DNA of 64,000 nucleotides, taken from contig NC_012522.1 of assembly GCF_000010805.1 (NCBI RefSeq), forward strand, positions 5,456,001 to 5,520,000, in the 5' to 3' direction. Of the stretch, positions 36,054-45,102 are shown piece by piece. The notes under the pieces are model-generated. The model saw only the letters and a program-made list of their open reading frames with translations, had not been told where the DNA came from and did not search any database. This DNA comes from Rhodococcus opacus B4 (GTDB taxonomy: Bacteria; Actinomycetota; Actinomycetes; Mycobacteriales; Mycobacteriaceae). Each line of letters opens with the position of its first letter. Positions within the stretch are counted from its first letter, which is position 1. A program made the position numbers and the translations under genes.

Positions 36054-37244
36054 ACTTCCGAGCGCCTCCTTCCAGGACACGACCTTGCCGATCCGCAGGA
36101 TCGAGCGCTGGTAGATCTTCGCGGCCAGCACACTGAGTGCGGCGGTCACCGCGAGCATCAGCGCGATGGTGACGACGACCTGCACCGGGGACGCCACGCC
36201 GGCGGCGATGCGTAGCGGCATCAGGATCGCCGAGAACGGCGGAATCCAGCTGAGGACGTTGCTCAGGGTGCCGTCCGGGTTGCTCACCGAGGAGAAGGCG
36301 CTGAAGAACATGATGACGATCAGGACCATCAGCGGCGACGCGGTGGCGTTGACATCCTCCTGCCGCGACACCATCGATCCGGCCGCGGCGTAGAGGACGG
36401 CGAAGAACGCGAATCCGAGCACGAACCAGCCGAGCGTTCCGGCCAGCACACCGAGCGCCGTGCCGGTCACGGTGAGCACGCCCGTCGCGAGTCCGGCGGC
36501 GACACCGGCGACCCCGTAGGCGGTCAGCTGGACGAGGCCGACCGCACCGATGCCGATCACCTTGCCCCAGAGCAGTTGCAGCGGTCGCAGCGTCGACAGG
36601 AGCAGTTCGACGACGCGGCTCGACTTCTCCTCGACCACACCCATCGCCACGTACATGCCGAACATCATGATCTGCATGTACAGCAGCACGACGACGGCGA
36701 CGGAAAGGGCAACGCGCTGGCCCTTTTCGGGGTCGGGCGGGTCGAGTGCGTCGACGGTGACGACGGCCCGGCCGGTCGCTGCGGCGAGTTCCGCGGGATC
36801 GACACCCTGCGCGGCGAGGGCGCCGGCCTGGGCCTGCTGGATGACGGCCGCGTCGATCACGGTGCGAAGCCCGGAGCTCAACTCGGATTCGGTGACGGCC
36901 GTGACCGATCCGTCGGTGCCGGGAATCAGCGCGACGTCGAGGTCGCCGCTGCTCACCTCGTCCCGAGCGGCCTGTTCGCCGGCGGCCGGGACGACGTCGA
37001 CCGGTGTCCCGGTCTGTTCGCCGGTGGCGACGAGAACCGGCGCGAGCGACTGGTCGCCGACGAGTCCGATGGTGGCCCGGTCTTCGTCGCCGCCCGAGAA
37101 CAGCGAGTACGCGACGATGCCACCCACGATGGCCAGCAGGATGATCACGTTGCTGATGACGAAACTCTTCTTCGCCACCTGGGTCAGGAATTCGCGTCGG
37201 GCCACGAGGCCGATCGCGCGGGCGGGGCTCAGTGGGGCACTCAT
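36051..37244 (-). CDS. ABC-2 type transporter permease (NatB-like)
   Basis: 397-residue membrane permease. One N-terminal helix (~residues 27-50) precedes a ~150-residue extracellular region (EDRATIGLVGDQSLAPVLVATGEQTG...), followed by five to six helices from ~180 on with the ABC-2 signature MFGMYVAMGVVEEKSSRVVELLLSTLRPLQLLWGKV. It pairs with the ATPase encoded just upstream (ATGA overlap 37241-37244). NatAB-type pumps export Na+, peptides or drugs; the substrate is unknown. The stop codon is directly at the right end of the TnpB element, so the last residues (EALGS) may have been altered by that insertion. Confidence 0.88.
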   Translation of the reverse strand: MSAPLSPARAIGLVARREFLTQVAKKSFVISNVIILLAIVGGIVAYSLFSGGDEDRATIGLVGDQSLAPVLVATGEQTGTPVDVVPAAGEQAARDEVSSGDLDVALIPGTDGSVTAVTESELSSGLRTVIDAAVIQQAQAGALAAQGVDPAELAAATGRAVVTVDALDPPDPEKGQRVALSVAVVVLLYMQIMMFGMYVAMGVVEEKSSRVVELLLSTLRPLQLLWGKVIGIGAVGLVQLTAYGVAGVAAGLATGVLTVTGTALGVLAGTLGWFVLGFAFFAVLYAAAGSMVSRQEDVNATASPLMVLIVIMFFSAFSSVSNPDGTLSNVLSWIPPFSAILMPLRIAAGVASPVQVVVTIALMLAVTAALSVLAAKIYQRSILRIGKVVSWKEALGS

Positions 37245-38137
37245 GCCGTGACCACCTCTCGGAACAGATCGGTCAGGGTGGGCCTGTGCAGCGAGAACTC
37301 GTGCACCGGACCGGTTTTCAGGGCGGTGTGCAGGACCAGCTGGTCGTCCACGTGGGCGTCCAGTGACAGCAGCGTGCGGCCGTCGAGATGACTGATCGTG
37401 GTGACCCCGTCGAGGTGATGGGCCCAGCCGACCGGCGCCTCCGGTGCGTGGACTTCCAGTTGGGCGTTGCCGCCGCCGCGCAGTTCGTCGACGGTGCCGA
37501 TCGCACGCATCCGGCCGTGGCTGATGATCCCGACGCGGTGGCACAGGCGCTGCACGAGTTCGAGTTGATGGCTCGAGAAGATGACCGGCACTCCGGTGTT
37601 CGCCTTCTCGACCAGTACGTCGCTCATGACGTCGACGGCGACGGGATCGAGCCCGGAGAAGGGTTCGTCGAGAACGAGCACCGCGGGATCGTGGACGAGC
37701 GCGGCGGCCAACTGGACCCGCTGCTGGTTGCCGAGGGACAGCGCGTCGACGGTGTCGCCGACACGCTCCGCGATGCCGAGACGTTCGGTCCAGCGTTCGA
37801 CGGCGTCCCGCGCCGCGGTGCGGGAGATGCCGTGCAGCTCGGCGAGGTAGGCGAGTTGCTTGCCCACCTTCATCTTCGGGTACAGCCCGCGTTCCTCCGG
37901 CATGTACCCGATGGTGCGGCGCACGTCCAGGTCGACCGGTTTGCCGCCGAGCCGGACCTCACCGGAATCGGCGGACAGGACGCCCAGCGCGATGCGCATG
38001 GTGGTGGTCTTGCCTGCGCCGTTGCTGCCGACGAAACCGAAGATCTCGCCGGGGCGGACCTCGAAGGACAGGTCGTCGAGTGCGACGACGTCGCCGTACC
38101 GTTTGGAGATGCCGTCGATCGTGAGGGTGTGAGACAT
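37241..38137 (-). CDS. ABC transporter ATPase (NatA-like)
   Basis: 298-residue nucleotide-binding subunit. Walker A VGSNGAGKTTTMRIALG near residue 36, Q-loop region GYMPEERGLYPKMKV, signature ALSLGNQQRVQLAAALVHDP, Walker B VLVLDEPFSGLDP and the switch His in SSHQLELV are all present. A C-terminal DUF4162-like extension (~220-298) follows. It drives the adjacent permease. ATG 38137 has GGAAGG a few bases upstream. It is preceded by 29 nt from a membrane protein gene; all four minus-strand genes from the XRE regulator onward form one likely operon. Confidence 0.92.
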   Translation of the reverse strand: MSHTLTIDGISKRYGDVVALDDLSFEVRPGEIFGFVGSNGAGKTTTMRIALGVLSADSGEVRLGGKPVDLDVRRTIGYMPEERGLYPKMKVGKQLAYLAELHGISRTAARDAVERWTERLGIAERVGDTVDALSLGNQQRVQLAAALVHDPAVLVLDEPFSGLDPVAVDVMSDVLVEKANTGVPVIFSSHQLELVQRLCHRVGIISHGRMRAIGTVDELRGGGNAQLEVHAPEAPVGWAHHLDGVTTISHLDGRTLLSLDAHVDDQLVLHTALKTGPVHEFSLHRPTLTDLFREVVTA

Positions 38138-38166
38138 GGGTCCTTCCCATCTGGAGGCGGATGTTC

Positions 38167-38706
38167 CTACGGGGTCAGGTCGTCGGGATCGGGGTCGGGT
38201 TGGGTCCAGCCGAGGATCATGGCGGGCGTGCAACCCCCGACCATCAGCGCGGTGACGACGAGCAGACCGGCGGCGTACGGCACGTTGCCGTGATCGACGT
38301 CCAGTGCGCCGACGAAGATCAGGTACAGCGCCGGAAGGAGCGTCAGCAGCTGGGTGACGGTGAGTCCGATCGAGCGGGCACTGTTGCGCTGCTGGATCTC
38401 CCACTCGTCGAGAGCGTCGCGCGGTGCGTCCCCCTGCCGTCCGGACACGATCTGGAGCATCGTCCACAGCGGGAAGAACAACAGGCAGGCGGGCAGCCAC
38501 AGCAGCGGCCCGACGACCATGTCGAAGTGGCACACGACGCCGACGGCGGTCATGAACACGAACGTGATCGCGAGGGCGACCACCAGGATTCGCCGGCGGC
38601 TGCGTGTCCGCCAGCCCGGTAGCCAGGTGCGGTAACGGCTTTCGTTCTGGAGGAATCTGCGTGTTCGGAACCCCTGATACCGCTCGATCAGAGTGGGTTC
38701 AGTCAT
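38167..38706 (-). CDS. Hypothetical membrane protein of the XRE-ABC operon
   Basis: 179-residue protein with a basic N-terminus (IERYQGFRTRRFLQNESRYR) and four hydrophobic segments (~residues 40-62, 65-87, 113-133, 145-166). No known domain recognised. Its start overlaps the regulator's stop by 8 nt, so the two are translationally coupled. Small membrane proteins paired with an XRE regulator and an ABC-2 exporter occur in peptide-resistance or export operons; that role here is an inference. Confidence 0.75.
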   Translation of the reverse strand: MTEPTLIERYQGFRTRRFLQNESRYRTWLPGWRTRSRRRILVVALAITFVFMTAVGVVCHFDMVVGPLLWLPACLLFFPLWTMLQIVSGRQGDAPRDALDEWEIQQRNSARSIGLTVTQLLTLLPALYLIFVGALDVDHGNVPYAAGLLVVTALMVGGCTPAMILGWTQPDPDPDDLTP

Positions 38707-39004
38707 GGGAACTCTCCCCGCTTCCTGCCGTGGACGGCGGTCGGTGGGTGCGGTACAGCTCGGTCGACAACGGGCCGAACTCGGTGCGCGAGAATATGGC
38801 TTCCACCGGAAGTTCGAACACCCAGGAGATGCGGAACGCCAGGTCGAGGCTGGGGTAGTGGTCGCCCCGTTCGAGTGCGCCGACGGTCTGGGGATTGACG
38901 TCGATGAGTCCCGCCAGCTGAGCCCGGCTCATCCCGCGCTCGGCGCGCAGGACGCCGATGCGGTTGTAGATGGGGAGGGAGTCCCCGCGCCGTACTGGGC
39001 TCAT
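38699..39004 (-). CDS. XRE-family (Cro/CI-type) regulator
   Basis: 101-residue regulator with an HTH_3 domain at residues ~12-66: NRIGVLRAERGMSRAQLAGLIDVNPQTVGALERGDHYPSLDLAFRISWVFELPVEAIF. This YozG-like type usually sits with a membrane protein and an ABC transporter, as here. ATG 39004 is chosen since a -35/-10 pair ends 7 nt upstream. A perfect CAACA-N3-TGTTG palindrome covers the -10, pointing to autoregulation of the whole operon (regulator, membrane protein, ATPase, permease). Confidence 0.9.
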   Translation of the reverse strand: MSPVRRGDSLPIYNRIGVLRAERGMSRAQLAGLIDVNPQTVGALERGDHYPSLDLAFRISWVFELPVEAIFSRTEFGPLSTELYRTHRPPSTAGSGESSHD

Positions 39005-39040
39005 GCAACAAAGTGTTGTGAAAACCCAACAGTTTGTCAA
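39005..39040 (-). promoter_or_regulatory. Autoregulated promoter of the XRE-ABC operon
   Basis: On the minus strand: TTGACA at 39040-39035, 17-nt spacer, AACACT at 39017-39012, then 7 nt to ATG 39004. The palindrome CAACAAAGTGTTG (39006-39018) overlaps the -10 and start region, and part of the motif recurs as CCAACAG in the spacer. This fits repression by the XRE protein. Confidence 0.7.
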
Positions 39041-39109
39041 CCGTGTGCAACGGGGGTGTCGTCTCCCGGAGGGCGGGAGATGCGCCTGTCGTCCCCGGCA
39101 TCGCGGCCC

Positions 39110-39124
39110 TACGTTCGGCAGTCA
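39110..39124 (+). promoter_or_regulatory. -10 element for leaderless phytase-like gene
   Basis: TACGTT at 39110-39115 ends 8 nt before ATG 39124; no SD is present. Confidence 0.45.
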
Positions 39125-40209
39125 TGGTCATCGCAAGGGTTCTCGTCGGCGCGGCACTTCCGCTGGCGTTCGTCGGTCCCGGTTTCGGTTCGGTCGATTT
39201 CGGTTCCACCGCACCGCCGTCACCGGTCCCGCACATCACCTACGTCAATTCGGTGGGGATGCCCGACACCGAGCGATACGCCGGCGAGGTGATCGGCGGC
39301 CTGTCCGGGATCGACTACGACCCGGCCCGGGATCGGTACGTGGTGATCAGCGACAACCGTGGTGAGCAGGGGCCGGTGCGGCTGTACACCCTCGCCCTGC
39401 CGATCGAGGGCGGCGCCGCGTCCGGGCCGGTGTTCGACGGCATGACGGTGCTCCGCGACGCCGACGGAAACCCGTACGCGCCCGGGGCGTCGGACACCGA
39501 ATCGGTGCGGTGGAATCCCGGAACGGGCGGCTACCTCTACGCCAGCGAGGGCGCGGCCAGGGCCGGCGTCGGCGGCTTCATCCGGGAGGCGAGCGCGGAT
39601 GGCGCCTTCCTGCGGGACCTGCCCCTTCCCGAGGCGTACCGTCCCGTGCTCGGCGCGGACGGCGTGATCGTCTCCGGAATCCGCGACAACCTCGGGTTCG
39701 AATCGATGACGGTGTCGCCGAACGGCGCGGTCGTGTCCGCGATGACCGAGAACGCGCTGGCCCAGGACGGCCCGGCGGCGAATTCGCAGGGGCCCACACC
39801 CGCCAGGCTGCTGAGACTCGATCGGGCCGGCGGCGCCGCAGTCGGCGAATGGCAGTATCCGGCCGACGCGGTGCCGACGGGAGCGATTCCGGAGGCGACG
39901 GGCGTCTCCGAGATCCTCGCGGTCGACGACCGTTCCTACCTCGTGCTGGAACGGACGATGATCCCCGGCAGCGGCTTCACCGGAAAGCTCTACCTGGCGG
40001 GCATCGACGGCGGCGGCGACGGCCGGATGAGCAAACAACTCGTGTTCGACTTCGCCGACGTGATGCAGGACTCGGACTGTGTCGAAGGGATCACCTGGGG
40101 TCCGGCACTGCCGGACGGATCGCGATCCCTCGTGGTGGCGACGGACAACAACTTCGGCCGCGCCGGGAAGACCACCTTCCATCTCCTCGCCGTCGACGCC
40201 GCACCCTGA
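39124..40209 (+). CDS. Secreted esterase-like / phytase-like domain protein
   Basis: 361-residue exported protein of the esterase-like-activity-of-phytase (phytase-like) family. Signal peptide residues ~1-24 (VIARVLVGAALPLAFVGPGFG). The rest is a repetitive beta structure with YAGEVIGGLSGIDYDPARDRYVVISDNRG, DTESVRWNPGTGGYLYASEG, DNLGFESMTVSPNGAVVSAMTE and CVEGITWGPALPDGSRSLVVATDNNF, the conserved family segments. Family members are reported to cleave phosphate esters, but activity is poorly defined. Divergent from the XRE operon over 119 nt. Confidence 0.82.
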   Translation: MVIARVLVGAALPLAFVGPGFGSVDFGSTAPPSPVPHITYVNSVGMPDTERYAGEVIGGLSGIDYDPARDRYVVISDNRGEQGPVRLYTLALPIEGGAASGPVFDGMTVLRDADGNPYAPGASDTESVRWNPGTGGYLYASEGAARAGVGGFIREASADGAFLRDLPLPEAYRPVLGADGVIVSGIRDNLGFESMTVSPNGAVVSAMTENALAQDGPAANSQGPTPARLLRLDRAGGAAVGEWQYPADAVPTGAIPEATGVSEILAVDDRSYLVLERTMIPGSGFTGKLYLAGIDGGGDGRMSKQLVFDFADVMQDSDCVEGITWGPALPDGSRSLVVATDNNFGRAGKTTFHLLAVDAAP

Positions 40210-40302
40210 GCCGATTGACCGCAGACAGGTTGACCTCGGGAAATAGAGTGGCAGAGTGGAGGCGATTCGCGCAGGACGGCAGGAAAGGACAGGATTACTG
40301 AC

Positions 40303-40629
40303 GTGACGTACACCATCGCGGAGCCCTGTGTCGACGTTCTGGACAAGGCTTGCATCGAAGAATGTCCTGTCGACTGCATCTACGAAGGCGGTCGGATGCT
40401 CTACATCCACCCCGACGAATGCGTCGACTGCGGTGCCTGTGAGCCCGTCTGCCCCGTCGAGGCCATCTTCTACGAGGACGACGTCCCGGACCAGTGGGTC
40501 GAGTACACCAAGGCGAACGCCGACTTCTTCGACGACCTGGGGTCGCCCGGTGGCGCCGCGAAGCTCGGGAAGGTCGACTACGACCCGCCGTTCGTCAAGG
40601 CGCTGCCGCCCATGGCCGAGGGCGACTGA
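40303..40629 (+). CDS. fdxC: 7Fe ferredoxin (FdxC/FdxA type)
   Basis: 108-residue ferredoxin with one [3Fe-4S] and one [4Fe-4S] cluster, a low-potential electron carrier for oxidoreductases. Cluster ligands: C9 and C17-x3-C21 with C25 in TIAEPCVDVLDKACIEECPVDC, and CVDCGACEPVC further on. The long C-terminal tail (DQWVEYTKANADFFDD...) matches mycobacterial FdxC (Rv1177). GTG 40303 is preceded by AGGAAAGG about 18 nt upstream. TAGAGT at 40244-40249 is a possible -10. No redox partner gene is adjacent. Confidence 0.93.
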   Translation: MTYTIAEPCVDVLDKACIEECPVDCIYEGGRMLYIHPDECVDCGACEPVCPVEAIFYEDDVPDQWVEYTKANADFFDDLGSPGGAAKLGKVDYDPPFVKALPPMAEGD

Positions 40630-40646
40630 CCCACTTCCGGAACCGG

Positions 40647-42287
<1,641 letters not shown>

Positions 42288-42302
42288 CTGAGGATTGTCC
42301 CA

Positions 42303-42354
42303 GCACCCGTGAGTACTTGTTAACCGCGGGCGGTTGACAAGTACTCACGGGTGC
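42303..42354. repeat. Palindromic intergenic repeat, copy 2 (compact)
   Basis: 25-bp arms 42303-42327 and 42330-42354, with one T-G wobble and a GG centre. It contains the same GTGAGTACTTGT ... GCGGTT(A/G)ACAAGTACTCAC core as 15429-15508 but uninterrupted. It lies 2 nt beyond the stop of the methyltransferase gene (minus strand) and 16 nt upstream of the ABC-F start, so it may terminate the upstream transcript. Confidence 0.85.
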
Positions 42355-42355
42355 A

Positions 42356-42949
42356 TCAGCGCTTGACGAGCCGGAACCAGCGGGGGTCGGCCTTCTTGAG
42401 CGGTCCCGGCATGCCGGTCGTGTCGGCGTCGACGTCCGACACGAGCTTCCACTTCTCGAACACCCGCTCCACGTCGGAGCGGGACACCCCCCGCGGCAGC
42501 GGGCCGCGATGTCCCGGCCCGAACGCGAACATCAGCAGCGTGGCGTGCGGTTCGGTCACGGTCGTGACGTTCTCGGCGTACGCGACCCGCGCGTGATCGC
42601 TGAGCCCGTGGTAGCACCCCACGTCCAGGATCAGGTGGTACCCGCGACCGACGGCGTGCTCGAGGTCGGTGGCGTCCGCGTGCATGAAACGCACGTCGAC
42701 ACCCGCCTTCCGTGCCTTGGACCGCGCCTTGTCGAGGGCCAGCTGGACGGTGTCGATGCCCGTCACCTGCCACCCCCGCCGCGCCATCTCGATGGCGTGG
42801 TCACCGGTGCCGCATCCGATGTCGAGGACCTCTCCCGGCGGTGCGTCGAAGGGGTCGATCAACGTCTCGATCTGGTTCCCGAAGACCCGGCCCGCCTTCA
42901 CCCAGGGCGTGATCTTGAACCGATAGGCCAATGTGTATCCGAGGCCCAT
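42356..42949 (-). CDS. SAM-dependent methyltransferase (class I)
   Basis: 197-residue Rossmann-fold methyltransferase. Motif I VLDIGCGTGDHAIEMARRGW, post-I acidic VTGIDTVQLAL, and motif II region YHLILDVGCYHGLSD are present. The substrate is not evident; the TPWVKAG...EKWKLVSDVDADT pattern is seen in thiopurine/tellurite-type small-molecule methylases. ATG 42949 is preferred over GTG 42979 because AAAGGGAC lies 4-11 nt upstream. Divergent from the aldo/keto reductase over 139 nt. Confidence 0.85.
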   Translation of the reverse strand: MGLGYTLAYRFKITPWVKAGRVFGNQIETLIDPFDAPPGEVLDIGCGTGDHAIEMARRGWQVTGIDTVQLALDKARSKARKAGVDVRFMHADATDLEHAVGRGYHLILDVGCYHGLSDHARVAYAENVTTVTEPHATLLMFAFGPGHRGPLPRGVSRSDVERVFEKWKLVSDVDADTTGMPGPLKKADPRWFRLVKR

Positions 42950-43088
42950 GTCCGTCCCTTTCACCGGGCGCGTCACCACCTGAACGCCGATGCCGTCGGA
43001 TTACCCGGTGATACCGAAACGACACGCGAAAGTCCACATTCTGAGACGGTGGGGAACATCCGGTCCGGATGCCCGGTTGGACAGTCTC

Positions 43089-43937
43089 ATGGGTTTCAAC
43101 AATGCACAGAGTCCTGTACCTACGGTCACGCTCAACGACGGGAACAGCATTCCTGCCCTCGGCTTCGGCGTGTGGCAGGTGCCGGACGACGAGAGCCACG
43201 CCGCGGTCACCGAGGCACTGAAGGCCGGGTACCGCAGCATCGACACCGCCAAGGTCTACGAGAACGAGACCGGAGTGGGCCGCGCGCTCGCGGACTCCGG
43301 CATCGCCCGCGACGAGTTGTTCGTCACCACCAAGCTGTGGAACGACGACCAGGGCTACGACTCCACGCTCCGCGCGTTCGACGACAGCCTGAGCCGGCTC
43401 GGCCTCGACTACGTCGACCTGTACCTCATCCACTGGCCGGTGCCGTCCGCGGACCGTTACGTGGACACGTTCAAGGCGTTCCAGAAGATCAAGGCCGACG
43501 GGCGGGCGCGGTCGATCGGTGTCTCCAACTTCACCCCGGAGACCCTCGACCGTCTGATCGCCGAGACCGGTGAGGTGCCCGCGCTCAACCAGGTGGAGCT
43601 GCATCCGCGGTTCAACCAGGCCGACCTGCGTGCCTTCCACACCGGCAAGGGCATCGCGACCGAGGCGTGGAGCCCGCTGGGGCAGGGCACCGTCCTCGAG
43701 GACGAGTCGATCGCGAAGATCGCTGCTGCGCACGGTAAGACGACCGCGCAGGTGATCATCCGCTGGCACCTGCAGATCGGCAACGTCGTCATCCCCAAGT
43801 CGGTGACGCCGGAGCGCATCGCCGCCAACTTCGACGTCTTCGACTTCGAACTGACCCCCGACGAGATCAACACGGTCGGTTCGCTGACCCGCGCCGACGG
43901 CCGGATCGGACCCGACCCGGACACTCTGGGCGCGTAG
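43089..43937 (+). CDS. Aldo/keto reductase
   Basis: 282-residue NADPH-dependent (beta/alpha)8-barrel reductase. The catalytic tetrad is visible: Asp in SIDTAKVYENE, Tyr in the same motif, Lys in VTTKLWNDD and His in YLIHWPVP. Cofactor motif VIPKSVTPERIAANFDVFDFEL near the C-terminus. Close to 2,5-diketo-D-gluconate reductase-type actinobacterial AKRs (M. tuberculosis Rv2971), which reduce reactive aldehydes such as methylglyoxal. ATG 43089 begins the conserved part. Its TAG stop lies in the left arm of the terminator shared with the cupin gene. Confidence 0.93.
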   Translation: MGFNNAQSPVPTVTLNDGNSIPALGFGVWQVPDDESHAAVTEALKAGYRSIDTAKVYENETGVGRALADSGIARDELFVTTKLWNDDQGYDSTLRAFDDSLSRLGLDYVDLYLIHWPVPSADRYVDTFKAFQKIKADGRARSIGVSNFTPETLDRLIAETGEVPALNQVELHPRFNQADLRAFHTGKGIATEAWSPLGQGTVLEDESIAKIAAAHGKTTAQVIIRWHLQIGNVVIPKSVTPERIAANFDVFDFELTPDEINTVGSLTRADGRIGPDPDTLGA

Positions 43938-44009
43938 GCGGCTCCGCCGCTCGTGCGCCTTTCTGGTTGCTGCAGCTACCGGAAAGGCGCACGGGCGCGA
44001 AGCGCCTAC
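43934..44009. terminator. Double inverted repeat terminator between AKR and cupin genes
   Basis: Outer arms GTAGGCG (43934-43940) and CGCCTAC (44003-44009); inner 12-bp arms CGTGCGCCTTTC (43952-43963) and GAAAGGCGCACG (43982-43993). The outer arms contain the TAG stops of both convergent genes. Confidence 0.75.
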
Positions 44010-44446
44010 AGCTGGAAGTCCGCGAAATCGAAGCCCGGGGTGACGACGCAACTGACGAGGGTCGGTTCGTCGCCCTCGGGTTTCGCGCGCTGCCAGTGCC
44101 GCGGCGGGACGAGCAGTTGCGGTTGCTGGCCCGCCGCGACGTCTGCGCCGAGGACCGACGCTTTCGGTTCCGCGGGTTCGCTTCCGTCCCCGCCGAGTTC
44201 GAGCCGAAGGGGGCTGCCCCGGTGGTACAACCAGATCTCGGCGCCGCGCACGCTGTGCCATGCCGACTGCTGCCCGGGCATCAGCAGGAACAGGATCGCG
44301 GTGCCTGCCGACCGCGGTCCCGGATAGTCGTCCGGCAGGCTCCCTTCCGGGATGGTGACGTCACTGCGCCACGTCTCGCGGTACCAGCCGCCTTCGGGAT
44401 GCGGCGCGAGGTCGAGGGTGCGGGCCCACTCCGGTAATTCCGTCAT
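44006..44446 (-). CDS. DUF985 cupin family protein
   Basis: 146-residue single-domain cupin: LPEWARTLDLAPHPEGGWYRETWRS at the start, then FLLMPGQQSAWHSVRGAEIWLYHRGSPL (His-rich cupin motif 1), LLVPPRHWQRAKP and SCVVTPGFDFADFQL. This is the DUF985/cupin_5 family of small beta-barrel proteins; some bind metal or sugar nucleotides, the function is unknown. Starts at ATG 44446 or 44455 (MTAMTEL); neither has an SD. Divergent from the small membrane ORF. Confidence 0.85.
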   Translation of the reverse strand: MTELPEWARTLDLAPHPEGGWYRETWRSDVTIPEGSLPDDYPGPRSAGTAILFLLMPGQQSAWHSVRGAEIWLYHRGSPLRLELGGDGSEPAEPKASVLGADVAAGQQPQLLVPPRHWQRAKPEGDEPTLVSCVVTPGFDFADFQL

Positions 44447-44475
44447 GGCCGTCATTCTGCCGCCCGGCGCCGCGT

Positions 44476-44507
44476 CCGGGGGTGGGGTTGCACCACCCCT
44501 AAGGGGT
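44476..44507. promoter_or_regulatory. Palindrome and hairpin in cupin/small-ORF intergenic region
   Basis: ACCCCT-A-AGGGGT (44495-44507) is a perfect 6-1-6 palindrome, similar to heptamer sites used by NarL/LuxR-type regulators. The base GGGGTGG just before (about 44480) can also pair with CCACCCC, so two alternative hairpins exist. TTATCT at 44509-44514 is a possible -10 for the small ORF. Confidence 0.4.
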
Positions 44508-44597
44508 CTTATCTCGGAGGCTCGGAGCAGCGAGAGTCGTAGGTGTTCAGAAAGCGGGGGCACGACATCCCGCACACCAGCGACGACAGGAGACAAC

Positions 44598-44726
44598 ATG
44601 CTCGGAATCATGCTCGGATTGGGCGGAGCCGCAATCGGACTCGGAATCGGCGTCATGGCCCTCGGGGTCGGCCTTCTCCTCAGTGACGCGACGATCAAGC
44701 ACGATGTCGGCGAACTCCCGGACTGA
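44598..44726 (+). CDS. 42-residue membrane-helix protein; probable 5' part of a split S74 gene
   Basis: Short gene with a good SD (CAGGAGACAAC) before ATG 44598. Residues 1-28 form a glycine-rich membrane helix (MLGIMLGLGGAAIGLGIGV...). The tail LLLSDATIKHDVGELPD resembles the SDxxLKxDI motif that opens peptidase S74 chaperone domains, whose remainder is encoded in another frame by the next gene. It may therefore be a real small protein or, more likely, the first half of a frameshifted membrane-anchored S74 protein. Confidence 0.6.
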   Translation: MLGIMLGLGGAAIGLGIGVMALGVGLLLSDATIKHDVGELPD

Positions 44727-45102
44727 CTCCGTGTGGGTCGACACCTCTCGGGGGCGGGTGCGGGCGCGAACAGCGGCCCGTACCCGCCACCCGTTGGCGT
44801 GGTTTCACTCCGTTCTGACTCGCAAACGCGGGGTCGCCGTGCAGGCGCCGCCTGCCAGTGCGAGCGAGGTGCTCGACCGCCTCGCCGAGATGCCGGTCAG
44901 CGTCTGGACCTACGGTTTCGATCACGAGTCGGTGCGGCACCTGGGGCCGATGGCGCAGGATTTCGCCACCGCATTCGGTCTCGGTTCCAACGACCGTCGC
45001 ATCGCGATGGTGGATGCGAACGGGGTGTGCATGGTGAGCATCCAGGCCCTCTACCGGCGGGTCATCGCGCTCGAAGAGGAAGTCGCTCGCCTGCGGCCGT
45101 AG
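44704..45102 (+). CDS. Standalone peptidase_S74/intramolecular chaperone domain fragment
   Basis: About 132 residues from ATG 44704 (GTG 44683 and 44731 are alternatives). The last 75 residues, VLDRLAEMPVSVWTYGFDHESVRHLGPMAQDFATAFGLGSNDRR... to ALYRRVIALEEEVARL, match the C-terminal chaperone domain of phage tailspike/endosialidase proteins (S74), ending in the usual coiled coil. The preceding ~55 residues are basic, low complexity and unlike the family. The opening S74 motif sits in the preceding frame (44684-44726). No other phage gene is nearby. The 3' end overlaps the MMPL gene by 41 nt on the opposite strand. Confidence 0.65.
   Translation: MSANSRTDSVWVDTSRGRVRARTAARTRHPLAWFHSVLTRKRGVAVQAPPASASEVLDRLAEMPVSVWTYGFDHESVRHLGPMAQDFATAFGLGSNDRRIAMVDANGVCMVSIQALYRRVIALEEEVARLRP

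Noticed and set aside
44683..45102. Prophage remnant because of the tailspike-type S74 domain
   Set aside because: No capsid, tail, integrase or lysis genes around; standalone S74 domains occur in actinobacterial chromosomes.
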